NCBI GenBank assembly: GCA_008015505.1
Contig: SSFR01000002.1
Location: 1-64,000 of the forward strand
Direction: 5' to 3'
DNA: 64,000 bases
From: Pedobacter sp.
GTDB taxonomy: Bacteria > Bacteroidota > Bacteroidia > Sphingobacteriales > Sphingobacteriaceae
In this document: in pieces, positions 1-7,983 of the stretch
Position numbering within the stretch: the stretch's first letter is position 1
Layout: every line of letters starts with the position of its first letter
Notes under the pieces: model-generated
What the model saw: only the letters and a program-made list of their open reading frames with translations
Told to the model about the DNA's origin: nothing
The model's database searches: none
Program-made: the position numbers and the translations under genes

Positions 1-1165
1 CGGTTAAGGATTGAGCCCATGGATAAAAATCCTGTACTAGACCCTGCTGATTAGCAAGAAGTACCAACGGTTTATGCTGGTAATAGCCAATGTATTTTCT
101 GAACAAGTTTTGCCTTTGATCCAAAGAACCCCAGACTTCATCGGCATTTTTTAGTAGTACAAAAGCAGATTTAGCGATATCCCAATGTCCTTTTGCAATG
201 GTTTGCTCACGCAGTTTTTTTGAAAAAGTCAGCGTGAGGCCGGTGCTATCTTGCAGTCTGATTTGCCCTTTTGCATCAGCTTTTTCATTCCAAAAAGTTT
301 TAAAGTCATCTTCACTTTCAAAGCCAAGCGCACTAGGAAATTTATTGGAGTGGCGCTCATAAATGCGCTCTACTGATGGCATACCATAATTTTCTACTGC
401 TTTTAATGGAGCCTCTCCACCGCTAGGCATAGCTTTGAAATAAGGAGTTTCAGCACGGTTAAATAACTCACTCATACCCGTATTGTGCTTCCAGTAATAA
501 TCTTTTATTACCTTTTCTGCAGCGTTTGGAGCTGAATCAGAATCGACTGGAGTTAGTTGCTGCTTTTCCAGCTGAGCATCTGTTAATGGTTTTACACTAC
601 AGCTGCATCTCCAGCCATTGGGCGGATAATATTGCGTCCAAAAGGGATCATCAGTTCGTAATACCAATCCATTTAAGCGCTCATGTTCAGCACGCACGCG
701 ATTATCGCCCTTCGTTTGATATTGCAGCCATGGGAAAACTTCTTTTTGCTCTTGTATCTCTAGCCACTTTTGCCCCATGATGGTGCCTCGAACTACGGCT
801 TGATATTCTGCTTGCGCATATTGCCGATTGTATCGTTCATCAATAGTTTTGACATGCTTGTAAAACTCGGAGAATGGCCTTTGAATGCCATTTTGATCGT
901 GCACCGCAGCTCGCATTTCCTGCATCCGGCTGTAGCTTTTAGCTAATCCAAAAACGTACACATTGTTTTGTTGAATGCGAAGCCAACTTTCTTGCTCTGG
1001 GGATTTATCGATCGAACCCATTTTTTTAAAGTTTGCTTTGATGCGGCTCCAAAGCGAATCACCATTGCTCAAAGCAAGCTCGGGTGAGGTAATTTCTTTG
1101 GGTAAACTTCCTGAGTGAATGGCCGTCGCTATTTCGGTTAACTGTTTATCCGTGGCTGCATTCAT
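1..1165 (-). CDS. MuF-type phage head morphogenesis protein with extra C-terminal domain (partial at window start)
   Basis: Reading the minus strand from an ATG at 1165 gives 388 codons with no stop before the window edge, so the C-terminus is missing. The motif YPPNGWRCSC at residues 180-189 is the hallmark of Mu gp30/SPP1 gp7-like minor head proteins, which sit at the portal and enter the cell with the DNA. After about residue 255 the sequence no longer looks like MuF. Residues about 330-375 (including LLKNADEVWGSLDQRQ and PLVLLAN) resemble the phage nuclease-like PBECR domains often fused to MuF proteins; that part is inference. The start overlaps the portal gene by 20 bases, as expected for a translationally coupled head operon. 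Confidence 0.85.
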   Translation of the reverse strand, partial: MNAATDKQLTEIATAIHSGSLPKEITSPELALSNGDSLWSRIKANFKKMGSIDKSPEQESWLRIQQNNVYVFGLAKSYSRMQEMRAAVHDQNGIQRPFSEFYKHVKTIDERYNRQYAQAEYQAVVRGTIMGQKWLEIQEQKEVFPWLQYQTKGDNRVRAEHERLNGLVLRTDDPFWTQYYPPNGWRCSCSVKPLTDAQLEKQQLTPVDSDSAPNAAEKVIKDYYWKHNTGMSELFNRAETPYFKAMPSGGEAPLKAVENYGMPSVERIYERHSNKFPSALGFESEDDFKTFWNEKADAKGQIRLQDSTGLTLTFSKKLREQTIAKGHWDIAKSAFVLLKNADEVWGSLDQRQNLFRKYIGYYQHKPLVLLANQQGLVQDFYPWAQSLT

Positions 1166-2357
1166 TTGCACTAAGGGTTTTGGTCCATTTATCCAGTTCA
1201 GCTTGCCAAACAAATTGGGCTTTTTCGGTGGTGCTGGTTGAAAGATCGCTACCGCTAAGTTTTTTGACAGCAGCCTGTTTGGCTTCCGCATCGGGTTCAT
1301 CAAAGGCGAACTTTGCATCATTAAGTAGATATCCTTTGCTGATTAAAAAAGGAAACAGCTGATAGTTGATCACATTTTCCAGCCAGCGCATGTCACGCTC
1401 AATATACTCGTTCATCAGTCGCTCATGCACTTCGGCTGCGCCTACGAAGCTTTTCTTATCCGAGACACCGGTCTGTCCTAAAATCAATTTGGAAAGCTGT
1501 TCATCGCAAAATCTGGCCTGCTCTAGATAGACCTGATAGGCATCCGAATGCTGGCTTTCGTGAAATTCCACCTGATCGTCGATGTGTAAAATCGCGTAGC
1601 CATTACTACCAATTCCTGCTGCCATCATTTCTTTGGCGTCGAGTTCTTTCGCATCGGTACTAGCCGTTCGAATCACTACCACCGGCATCCCAAATTTCTC
1701 TGAACGCACCGACCAGTCTGAGCGTGCATTGCGCTTCCAAATTACTTCGGGTACGGCATCTTTGAGCAAGCCAAGATTATCAGCCCCGCCAACCTCAATC
1801 AAGTATTCATTAAAAGGTGCTTCTCGGTAAGGAATGCCTTTATCTTCACCTATTTTAGCAACCACCAAACCTTTTTCAGGGATGACTAGATTCCGATCGA
1901 TCAGATGCACTCCAAGAAAATGTCCATCCTCCATTTGCCCAAATTCAATCAAGGAATGACCATAAAAGAGGCTATCCAAAGCCAGATTCATAAAGTCACC
2001 AAACCATGGGCGTTTGAGTAAGTCGGTCAGCTGTTGATTTGCAGTGCCACCTTTCAATACCGCAAAAGGTGCCCCTGTGGTTTTTATTTTTCGGCTATTG
2101 ATCTGGCTAAATAAATGTGCATCGCTCAAGGCCAATTGATAAAGTGCATACAAATCCGTGCGATCAGGCCTATCAGGGTCAGAGGCACTTGCTACAGCAC
2201 GCTTCCAAATACTCATTTCGGCTTTGGCCATGGGAGCGTTCGTGCGTTTGAGTTGGTACGATAAACGGTTTTGTTTATCGGTTTTAACCAGTTGAAATAA
2301 CGGCTCAGGCGTTTTACTGTTTTTGAAGAATTGGCTGACGTAGTTAAGTAATCGCAT
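1146..2357 (-). CDS. Mu gp29-like portal protein (DUF935)
   Basis: 403 residues, close to a typical DUF935 portal. The portal forms the dodecameric ring through which DNA enters the head and to which the tail attaches. Recognisable stretches are the segment around LYALYQLALSDAHLFSQI near residue 70, the central VIRTASTDAKELDAKEMMAA and LGQTGVSDKKSF near residues 230-300, and the acidic C-terminal part. It lies between the gp36-like gene (6-base gap) and the MuF gene (20-base overlap), matching the Mu gene 28-29-30 order with the gp36-like gene moved inside. ATG at 2357 is the first start after the upstream stop. Confidence 0.85.
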   Translation of the reverse strand: MRLLNYVSQFFKNSKTPEPLFQLVKTDKQNRLSYQLKRTNAPMAKAEMSIWKRAVASASDPDRPDRTDLYALYQLALSDAHLFSQINSRKIKTTGAPFAVLKGGTANQQLTDLLKRPWFGDFMNLALDSLFYGHSLIEFGQMEDGHFLGVHLIDRNLVIPEKGLVVAKIGEDKGIPYREAPFNEYLIEVGGADNLGLLKDAVPEVIWKRNARSDWSVRSEKFGMPVVVIRTASTDAKELDAKEMMAAGIGSNGYAILHIDDQVEFHESQHSDAYQVYLEQARFCDEQLSKLILGQTGVSDKKSFVGAAEVHERLMNEYIERDMRWLENVINYQLFPFLISKGYLLNDAKFAFDEPDAEAKQAAVKKLSGSDLSTSTTEKAQFVWQAELDKWTKTLSANECSHG

Positions 2358-2363
2358 ATTTTT

Positions 2364-2777
2364 TTAGATTAAGCTTCGTTTAGTTTGACTTCCCCAGCGG
2401 AAGGTCTGCTGGCTTTCCCCAGTTTTTGGATTAACTCTTCTTGGCAGATCCAGTCCATTTTTTCCATCAGCTACGCGCTCTAGAAAATTAATGGTTTCGT
2501 TATAGGCTGCTTCCACATGTGGCGCAATGCGGTGGTTAGGCAGACGCTGGTAAATTAAATGCAACACCAGATTAACACCGCATTGTACCAAATGCATGTT
2601 ACGCTCAGCGCCGCTGCTAGCAAATATTTTTTGCGTATCGTAGCGATCAAACAAGTAGCTTTTGAGTGTATCCAAAGCCATCGCTTCGGCACTAGTTAAA
2701 ATAGCGGGATTGACTTGAATCATCGATTCGAGATTGTTTTGCTTGATTTGTGGTAAGTAATCGTCGCGTGTAATCAT
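2364..2777 (-). CDS. Mu gp36-like protein (DUF1320 family)
   Basis: 137 residues, starting with MITRDDYLPQI, which is typical of the small phage proteins related to Mu gp36 that are thought to act in head-tail joining. The middle is helical (EAMALDTLKSYLFDRYDTQKIF, read in two halves) and the C-terminus is basic with FRWGSQTKR. Its ATG overlaps the terminase stop by 4 bases. In Mu the gene follows the major capsid protein; here it lies between terminase and portal on the other strand from the capsid gene. The family call rests on length, N-terminal pattern and context. Confidence 0.7.
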   Translation of the reverse strand: MITRDDYLPQIKQNNLESMIQVNPAILTSAEAMALDTLKSYLFDRYDTQKIFASSGAERNMHLVQCGVNLVLHLIYQRLPNHRIAPHVEAAYNETINFLERVADGKNGLDLPRRVNPKTGESQQTFRWGSQTKRSLI

Positions 2778-4282
2778 ATTCTTCGAGTTGAGAAGCTTTT
2801 GTATTGTCCCGTCCGCGGCTTAAATGCTGCACTGCGCTGATATCGATTTAATAAATCCAGAGCTGCCGCATCTGCATCGGGACTATCGTCATGCGATTTA
2901 TAGCCGGGTTCAATAGCTAGCAATTGAGCAATACCTACTTGCATATCGCCATTAGCGCGTTCGGCTTGGTTATAATAAATGCGTCCTTGTTGATAAAAAG
3001 GCAACATGGCTAAGATCCGATCGAACTTATTGCCTTTAGGCCGCTGAGCCTGAATCAGACTGATGAGATAGTCATATTTGCTGGCCACTTCTTGGTAAAC
3101 CATCTTTAATGCATCGTTCCAAAACTGACTTTCGAAATACCAATTGATGTGTACCGATTGTGGCTGAGTAGCCATATAATCAAACATCCAGGCAATCGCA
3201 GTCTCCATTTTGCATTGTTGTACCATAGCTTTGATGAGGTAGAACTTCCCTTCCTTTAATCCCCAAACTTTGATGGCGTTGAAATCCGCTGTTTTAGCAT
3301 CAGAATAAGCTACATCCCAGTAGCCAATGATGCCCTCGAAATGATCGAGGCGTGGAATAGCGCACCAATGAATGGCTTCTGGTTTGAAAATATTACCCTC
3401 TATATAAGGTGCATTATTATACTCGGCTTGGAAAGAAAGTGGCCCCATCGCATCCAATTGATTCTGATAGAATTTTTTGCTGTACTTCTCAGGCCAGGTG
3501 GGATTTAACTGTTGGTCTGTGGCGTTTTGCTGAATAAATTGAAATCCTTTTTTATGGTCGCGGATATGCGTGAGAATAGTTTGCGGCGCAAAAATATTAT
3601 TCACCTGAATGAATCGACTCCCCCGTTCATCGAGCGTACCCAGTAAATCTTCACAAATCCAATCAGCATATTCGCGCAGGCGCTTGGGATTGCGGCAAAC
3701 TTCCTTGGTGTCCAAATCGTCCGCCACGATATAATCAGGGCGATATTGCCGGTGACGCAATCCACGCGGGCTTTGGCCCATACCAATGGCAAAAAAGGCG
3801 CAATCATTTTTAGTGATAAAGCGTCCTTCTTCCCAACTGCCTATGCTTTGTTGATTGCCAAAATCGTGCGCAAGTAATTGATTGGCTTCAAACTCAGCTT
3901 GCAGGTCTGATAGCAGGATATGCGCCTTTTCTTGGCTCTGACCTACAAGCAACATCACTTTTAAGTCGTCATTGATCCATAACCAAAGAGGAAGCAGAAT
4001 GTTCAAATGGGTGGATTTAGCCAATCCTCGTCCCCAGGCAAGCAACAGTTTAATGTGTTTATTGGCCTTGATCTTCTTTGCCGTTTGAATATGGAAGCTG
4101 GCTGATGGTGAACTGGCATAGCGTTTAAAGTAGGTATCGATAAAAAAGCCATAGTCAGCTTTTGCCCGATCAATTCGTGCGATTTGTTCGGCCTGTGTTT
4201 CAAAAGGATTGACCGTGTTATCTTCCGAAATACTTTTGATTAACTGGCGATAGCGTTCGAGCGCTTTTTGGTTTTTACTCAT
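2774..4282 (-). CDS. Phage terminase large subunit (Mu gp28-like)
   Basis: 502 residues. This is the packaging motor ATPase and nuclease. A variant Walker A reads WGRGLAKST near residue 83, Walker B reads YIVADDLD near residue 185, and the RNase-H-type nuclease domain has GYWDVAYSD near residue 320, a second acidic site around FES at about residue 385, and SHDDSPDADAAALD near the C-terminus. The substrate is the phage genome, threaded through the portal encoded two genes downstream. It overlaps the gp36-like gene by 4 bases. All expected catalytic acidic residues appear to be present, so it should be functional. Confidence 0.93.
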   Translation of the reverse strand: MSKNQKALERYRQLIKSISEDNTVNPFETQAEQIARIDRAKADYGFFIDTYFKRYASSPSASFHIQTAKKIKANKHIKLLLAWGRGLAKSTHLNILLPLWLWINDDLKVMLLVGQSQEKAHILLSDLQAEFEANQLLAHDFGNQQSIGSWEEGRFITKNDCAFFAIGMGQSPRGLRHRQYRPDYIVADDLDTKEVCRNPKRLREYADWICEDLLGTLDERGSRFIQVNNIFAPQTILTHIRDHKKGFQFIQQNATDQQLNPTWPEKYSKKFYQNQLDAMGPLSFQAEYNNAPYIEGNIFKPEAIHWCAIPRLDHFEGIIGYWDVAYSDAKTADFNAIKVWGLKEGKFYLIKAMVQQCKMETAIAWMFDYMATQPQSVHINWYFESQFWNDALKMVYQEVASKYDYLISLIQAQRPKGNKFDRILAMLPFYQQGRIYYNQAERANGDMQVGIAQLLAIEPGYKSHDDSPDADAAALDLLNRYQRSAAFKPRTGQYKSFSTRRI

Positions 4283-4381
4283 TTGGCTTTTCTGAAGAAT
4301 CGTTTTCTTGAATTGGATGCTAACCCTGATTGTTTGATTTGGCTCATTTATACGAGCGTTTAAAAACTATTTAAAAGGTAT

Positions 4382-4819
4382 TTAATTAGCTCCTGCCTGT
4401 TTGGCTTCCAGGAATTCCAGCATTAACCCACCCAACAGCTTCGTTTCCTTCGGATGATGGCGCAGTAGCCAAGAAGTAAACTCGCTAAAACACTCGATGT
4501 AAACGGCAATAGAATGATCACTCAATCGCTCGATTTCTTTGCCGATGATGGACTTGGCATCATATAATTCTTTGGTGGGTACACCGCCAATGCTCCTTAT
4601 CTTTTCGTTGATGGCTTTGAGTTGGGCATAGCTATCCTGCAAGAGCTGCGAGCGTGTGACGCCTTGCAGATTCTTCATCTTTTCCCAACCTCCGTCTTCA
4701 ATCCATTTGCGCAAAGTCTTCTCGGTGACGCCGACCATTTCGCTAATGGATTTGCGGGTATGGGCGCCGTGAATAAAGAGCTCTTGGGCCAAAAGTTTCT
4801 TGTCTTTGCTGGTGTTCAT
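4382..4819 (-). CDS. Phage DNA-packaging / small terminase-like protein with helix-turn-helix
   Basis: About 145 residues from the ATG at 4819. A longer reading frame begins at 4867, but its extra N-terminus (with SFFVLSFAP) looks like translated leader, so I prefer MNTSKDKKLLAQ as the start. Residues about 15-45 form a helix-turn-helix with SISEMVGVTEKTLRKWI, as in DUF1804/Mu gp27-like proteins and small terminases that recognise phage DNA. The rest is helical. It is first in the minus-strand packaging operon, directly before the large terminase, which supports a DNA-recognition role in packaging. The exact family is not certain. Confidence 0.7.
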   Translation of the reverse strand: MNTSKDKKLLAQELFIHGAHTRKSISEMVGVTEKTLRKWIEDGGWEKMKNLQGVTRSQLLQDSYAQLKAINEKIRSIGGVPTKELYDAKSIIGKEIERLSDHSIAVYIECFSEFTSWLLRHHPKETKLLGGLMLEFLEAKQAGAN

Positions 4820-4954
4820 AGGGGCAAAACTTAGAACAAAAAATGATTTAAAAAAATGATTACGCAAGGCTTAAGTATCTATCAATCAACCTTGTGTAAT
4901 TGATTTTTTATTCCAAATCAGCACTGAATATTTGTGCCAACAAACGACCCAAAC
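4820..4954. promoter_or_regulatory. Divergent intergenic region between packaging and capsid operons
   Basis: The minus-strand packaging genes and plus-strand capsid/tail genes start back to back here, so this segment must hold both late promoters. On the plus strand AATATTTG at 4927-4934 is one base off the Bacteroidota -7 consensus TAnnTTTG. If it is the box, transcription would start about 6 bases later, making the upstream GTG at 4934 impossible as a start and favouring the ATG at 4955. No equally good box was seen on the minus strand. Confidence 0.4.
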
Positions 4955-5791
4955 ATGCGATTTATCATCAGCGACGAGAGTGTAAACAGATACGGATATC
5001 GGATTCTTTCCCGAGGAATGAGCACGAGCTATTTTGAGAAAAATCCAGTAGTGTTTTACAACCACGGCACTTCGAGTCTGCCCATCGGCAAAGGCAAAGA
5101 CCTGCGCTACGAGCCCGATGGCAGCATCACACTCGACATCGATTTCGATCAGGAGGACGAGCAAGCACTGGCCGTGCAGAAGAAGGCAGAACGTGGATTC
5201 CTGAATGCATGTTCGGTAGGCATCGATGTCCTTGAAACTAGTGCCGATGAAGCTGTACTAATTGCTGGTCAAACTCGCCCAACTGTTACTCGCTGCGAAC
5301 TTTTAGAACTGAGCATTTGCGGCATTCCTGGTAATCGGAATGCATTGCGCTTAAATGGCATACAAACAGAAAATATTGAACACATACTACCCCAAATCAA
5401 TCAACAAGAAAAAGTAAAACTGAATATGAAACCTGCTTTTGACTCATTCGATTTGCCAGAAACGGCCGCCGAAGAAAATATTCTGGAGCAATTGGCTGCC
5501 TTAGAAGAATCCGACCCGGATACGACCGATCCCATTCTAGCTAGGCTAGATGCCATCGATAAAAAGATTGCTGAGCTATCAGCTACCAAATCAGCAAAAA
5601 TTGCCAGCAAAGAACCACGACTATCTGATTTAATGAAAGACCTCCGTAAACAGGTCGCTCCCAAACAAGAGATGACCTGGGAAAAATTGCAGAAACTATC
5701 TGATGCGGAATTTGAAACCTATCGAATAGAGCATCCAGAAAATTATAACCGACTGTTTTACGGTCATTATGGATTTGAACCGCGCTACTAA
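4955..5791 (+). CDS. Phage prohead protease, HK97-type, with scaffold-like C-terminus
   Basis: 278 residues from ATG 4955 (an in-frame GTG at 4934 would add seven). The N-terminal 150 residues fit the HK97 prohead-protease fold: the candidate catalytic His is in VVFYNHGTSSLPIG and the candidate catalytic Ser is in FLNACSVGIDV. Residues about 155-250 are acidic, helical and low in aromatics (IAELSATKSAKIASKEPRLS), like a scaffold that the protease removes after shell assembly. It is directly upstream of the capsid gene, the same position as Mu gp32 (protease/scaffold), though the fold looks HK97-like. Confidence 0.75.
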   Translation: MRFIISDESVNRYGYRILSRGMSTSYFEKNPVVFYNHGTSSLPIGKGKDLRYEPDGSITLDIDFDQEDEQALAVQKKAERGFLNACSVGIDVLETSADEAVLIAGQTRPTVTRCELLELSICGIPGNRNALRLNGIQTENIEHILPQINQQEKVKLNMKPAFDSFDLPETAAEENILEQLAALEESDPDTTDPILARLDAIDKKIAELSATKSAKIASKEPRLSDLMKDLRKQVAPKQEMTWEKLQKLSDAEFETYRIEHPENYNRLFYGHYGFEPRY

Positions 5792-5812
5792 ACCTTACAA
5801 AACACAAATACG

Positions 5813-6697
5813 ATGTCAGTAAAACAAGAAATATGGATCGGTGAGGTCCTTCGCAAAGTATCCACTTTAGAGCAAGCAACTTTTTTAGACGGCCTGCCTG
5901 ATTATAGCTGCTATGTCAATAACAATGTAATCCACATGACTTACATGGGCGTGGAACCTAAAGTGCTGATCAATAATAGCACCTATCCACTGCCTACTTC
6001 AGTGCTAACAAGTGAGGACATTGGTTTGTCCCTGAATAAATATCAAACGGAAGTGACCATCATCACCGATGATGAACTGCATGCCAGCGCATCATACCGA
6101 ATGAGCGTTACTCGCGATATGCATGCTGGAGCGATCACCAAAGAAAAATTAAAAAAAGCCTTGCATGCCATTGCACCAGCGAAGCACACCAAAGAAACAC
6201 CCGTGCTTACAACAACCGGTCCTGAAATAGATGGCCGAAAAACACTCACACGCAGCGATATCATCCAATTGAAAAAAGCTTATGATCAATTGGAAGTTCC
6301 ACTTGAAGGTCGTCGTTTAATCCTCTGTCCAGATCATACCGGTGATTTACTGGAACTCGATCCAAAGTTTGCCAACCAGTATTATGATTACAAAAGTGGA
6401 CGGATTGCAGGATTGTACGGATTTGATGTGTACGAATACGGTGCGGCACCCTATTATGATCAGGAAACAAAAACGAAGAAAGCTTTTGGCCTAGCACCTG
6501 GTGCAAAAGATGTCCAAGTCAGTGTCGCTTTTTACGCGCCTTTTATCGCCAAAGCAAATGGCGAAACCAAAATGTATTTCTCAGAGGCGAAAACCAATCC
6601 GCGGATGCAGGAGAATGAGATCAATTTCCGCCAGTATTCCTTGGTGATACCGAAGAAGCAAATGTATTTAGGTGCAATTGTAAGCGGCAAAGGATGA
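5813..6697 (+). CDS. Phage major capsid protein
   Basis: 294 residues, 21 bases after the protease gene. The order protease-capsid-lysis and a length near 300 suit the shell protein of a Mu-like phage. The N-terminus has a helix followed by strand-rich segments. Around residues 130-190 there is a helix starting SDIIQLKKAYDQLEVP, then RLILCPDHTGDLLELDPKFA, a pattern common in HK97-fold capsids where a spine helix precedes the P-domain strands. The C-terminus holds NEINFRQYSLVIPKKQMYLG. I call it from position and general features rather than a diagnostic motif. Its stop overlaps the next start (ATGA). Confidence 0.75.
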   Translation: MSVKQEIWIGEVLRKVSTLEQATFLDGLPDYSCYVNNNVIHMTYMGVEPKVLINNSTYPLPTSVLTSEDIGLSLNKYQTEVTIITDDELHASASYRMSVTRDMHAGAITKEKLKKALHAIAPAKHTKETPVLTTTGPEIDGRKTLTRSDIIQLKKAYDQLEVPLEGRRLILCPDHTGDLLELDPKFANQYYDYKSGRIAGLYGFDVYEYGAAPYYDQETKTKKAFGLAPGAKDVQVSVAFYAPFIAKANGETKMYFSEAKTNPRMQENEINFRQYSLVIPKKQMYLGAIVSGKG

Positions 6698-7185
6698 TCA
6701 CGCTCGACAACCTAACCCTCGCCAGGATTGAAATCCTACATCCCAAACTGCGCTTGGAGGCCAAGGATATCTACCTACAAATCTGCCGCTGCCTGACGGG
6801 TAGAGCGCAGGTACGATTCAGCCAAACCTTCCGCACCATCGCTGAACAGAATGCACTGTATGCACAAGGGCGAACAACGCCAGGAAAAATAGTGACCTGG
6901 GCGGAAGGTGGGCGATCGTATCACAATTATGGTTTGGCTATAGACATCTGCTTGATCCTGGATGGCAAAACTGTGAACTGGGACACACTAAAAGATTACG
7001 ATGGCGACGGTTTGTCCGACTGGATGGAATGTGTAAAAATATTTGAAAAACAAGGGTGGGAATGGGGCGGCAGGTGGCAAAAGGGCAAAACGGACATGCC
7101 TCACTTTCAAAAAACCTTTGGTAAGACCACCGCCTGGCTCGCTGAGCAAGTAAAAATAACGAGGAGGTCCTATGTCGAATTATAA
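6694..7185 (+). CDS. Phage endolysin, M15 family D-Ala-D-Ala carboxypeptidase-like
   Basis: 163 residues. This is a zinc peptidase that cuts peptidoglycan stem peptides at lysis. The M15 zinc site is visible: SYHNYGLAIDICL (His and Asp ligands, near residues 71-83) and the distal His in MPHFQKTF near residue 138. Tryptophans in GWEWGGRW sit just before the last ligand, as in L-alanyl-D-glutamate and D-Ala-D-Ala peptidases of phages. There is no signal peptide, so it needs a holin. It overlaps the capsid gene by 4 bases and is followed by two membrane-protein genes, forming a lysis cassette. Confidence 0.9.
   Translation: MITLDNLTLARIEILHPKLRLEAKDIYLQICRCLTGRAQVRFSQTFRTIAEQNALYAQGRTTPGKIVTWAEGGRSYHNYGLAIDICLILDGKTVNWDTLKDYDGDGLSDWMECVKIFEKQGWEWGGRWQKGKTDMPHFQKTFGKTTAWLAEQVKITRRSYVEL
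7161..7167 (+). promoter_or_regulatory. Strong Shine-Dalgarno for the holin-like gene
   Basis: GAGGAGG ends 4 bases before the ATG at 7172. Bacteroidota genes usually lack such sites and the host genes in this window show none, so this fixes the start of 7172-7528 inside the end of the endolysin gene. Confidence 0.65.
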
Positions 7186-7528
7186 TGTATTGGAAAACAT
7201 CAATTGGCTAGTAGCCGCCATCAGCACTTCGGGCTTGATAGGCTGGTTCCTTGGGCGCCGGCGCTCCAATGCCGAAACCAAGGGTGTGGAGATCGATAAT
7301 GAAGAAAAAGAAGTGCTCGTAGACTTAAATAATATGGAGCGCATCACTAACCGCCTGAACGAGTTGATCGTTGCTCTAGATAACCAAATGGCTGAAAACA
7401 TCAAACTCAAACAGGAGCTGCATGCCTTGCGCGTGGCGCTAGAGAATGAGCGAATGTTACATCAGGAATTAATCAAGAAATATGAAAAGAACAATCATAG
7501 CAGCTTGTCTACTGCTGAGCATGCTTAG
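7172..7528 (+). CDS. Single-pass membrane protein with coiled coil (probable holin or lysis accessory)
   Basis: 118 residues. One hydrophobic helix lies at about residues 12-29 (LVAAISTSGLIGWFL), followed by RRR and then a long charged coiled coil to the C-terminus (LNELIVALDNQMAENIKLKQ). The layout, with start 14 bases inside the endolysin gene and overlap with the following lipoprotein gene, puts it in the lysis cassette. A membrane-anchored coiled coil is common among phage holin-like and i-spanin-like proteins. No family signature was recognised, so the role comes from context. Confidence 0.6.
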   Translation: MSNYNVLENINWLVAAISTSGLIGWFLGRRRSNAETKGVEIDNEEKEVLVDLNNMERITNRLNELIVALDNQMAENIKLKQELHALRVALENERMLHQELIKKYEKNNHSSLSTAEHA

Positions 7529-7961
7529 TTGTAGGTCGGCAAAGCAACCGATACTAACCAGCAAACAAGCCAAAACGATCATCAAAGAGATCCCACGGGA
7601 TAGCACGGTTACGATCCCTGCTGATCGCTCCAGCTTTCGGGCGGAATTGATTTCGGATCAAACGGGCAAGGTTGCTATCAAAGAGGTGCTGAACAAACAA
7701 GCAGGTAAACGTGCCAAAGCCCCACAGGTGCATCTAGCTGACGGATTGTTGCAAGTGGACTGCCTCTGTGATAGTGCCAGCATCTACTTGAATTGGAAAG
7801 AAAAACACATCACCGACATGCTTCAGGAGACGATCTATGTGCCTACAGAAAAGCCACTCAGCTCATGGCAACAGACACAAATTTGGCTTGGACGCTCGCT
7901 GATGATGCTCATGGGAGGACTCTTCGTCATCCTAGCGCTCAGCAACTATAGAAATAGATAA
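7482..7961 (+). CDS. u-spanin-like lysis lipoprotein
   Basis: 159 residues starting inside the preceding gene (47-base overlap, different frame). The N-terminus is a type II signal peptide with lipobox MLSC (Cys17 lipidated), and the C-terminus has a single transmembrane helix at about residues 136-154 (SLMMLMGGLFVILALS) followed by basic residues. A periplasmic span joins the two. This is the layout of unimolecular spanins such as T1 gp11, which link outer and inner membranes and fuse them at the last step of lysis. Sequence identity to known u-spanins was not tested. The overlap with the coiled-coil gene also recalls Rz/Rz1 nesting. Confidence 0.6.
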   Translation: MKRTIIAACLLLSMLSCRSAKQPILTSKQAKTIIKEIPRDSTVTIPADRSSFRAELISDQTGKVAIKEVLNKQAGKRAKAPQVHLADGLLQVDCLCDSASIYLNWKEKHITDMLQETIYVPTEKPLSSWQQTQIWLGRSLMMLMGGLFVILALSNYRNR

Positions 7962-7983
7962 GAAAAACAATTAAACCAAATCA

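Noticed and set aside
526..780. 84-residue plus-strand frame
   Set aside because: Opposite the MuF gene, whose continuous minus-strand frame has the YPPNGWRCSC motif.
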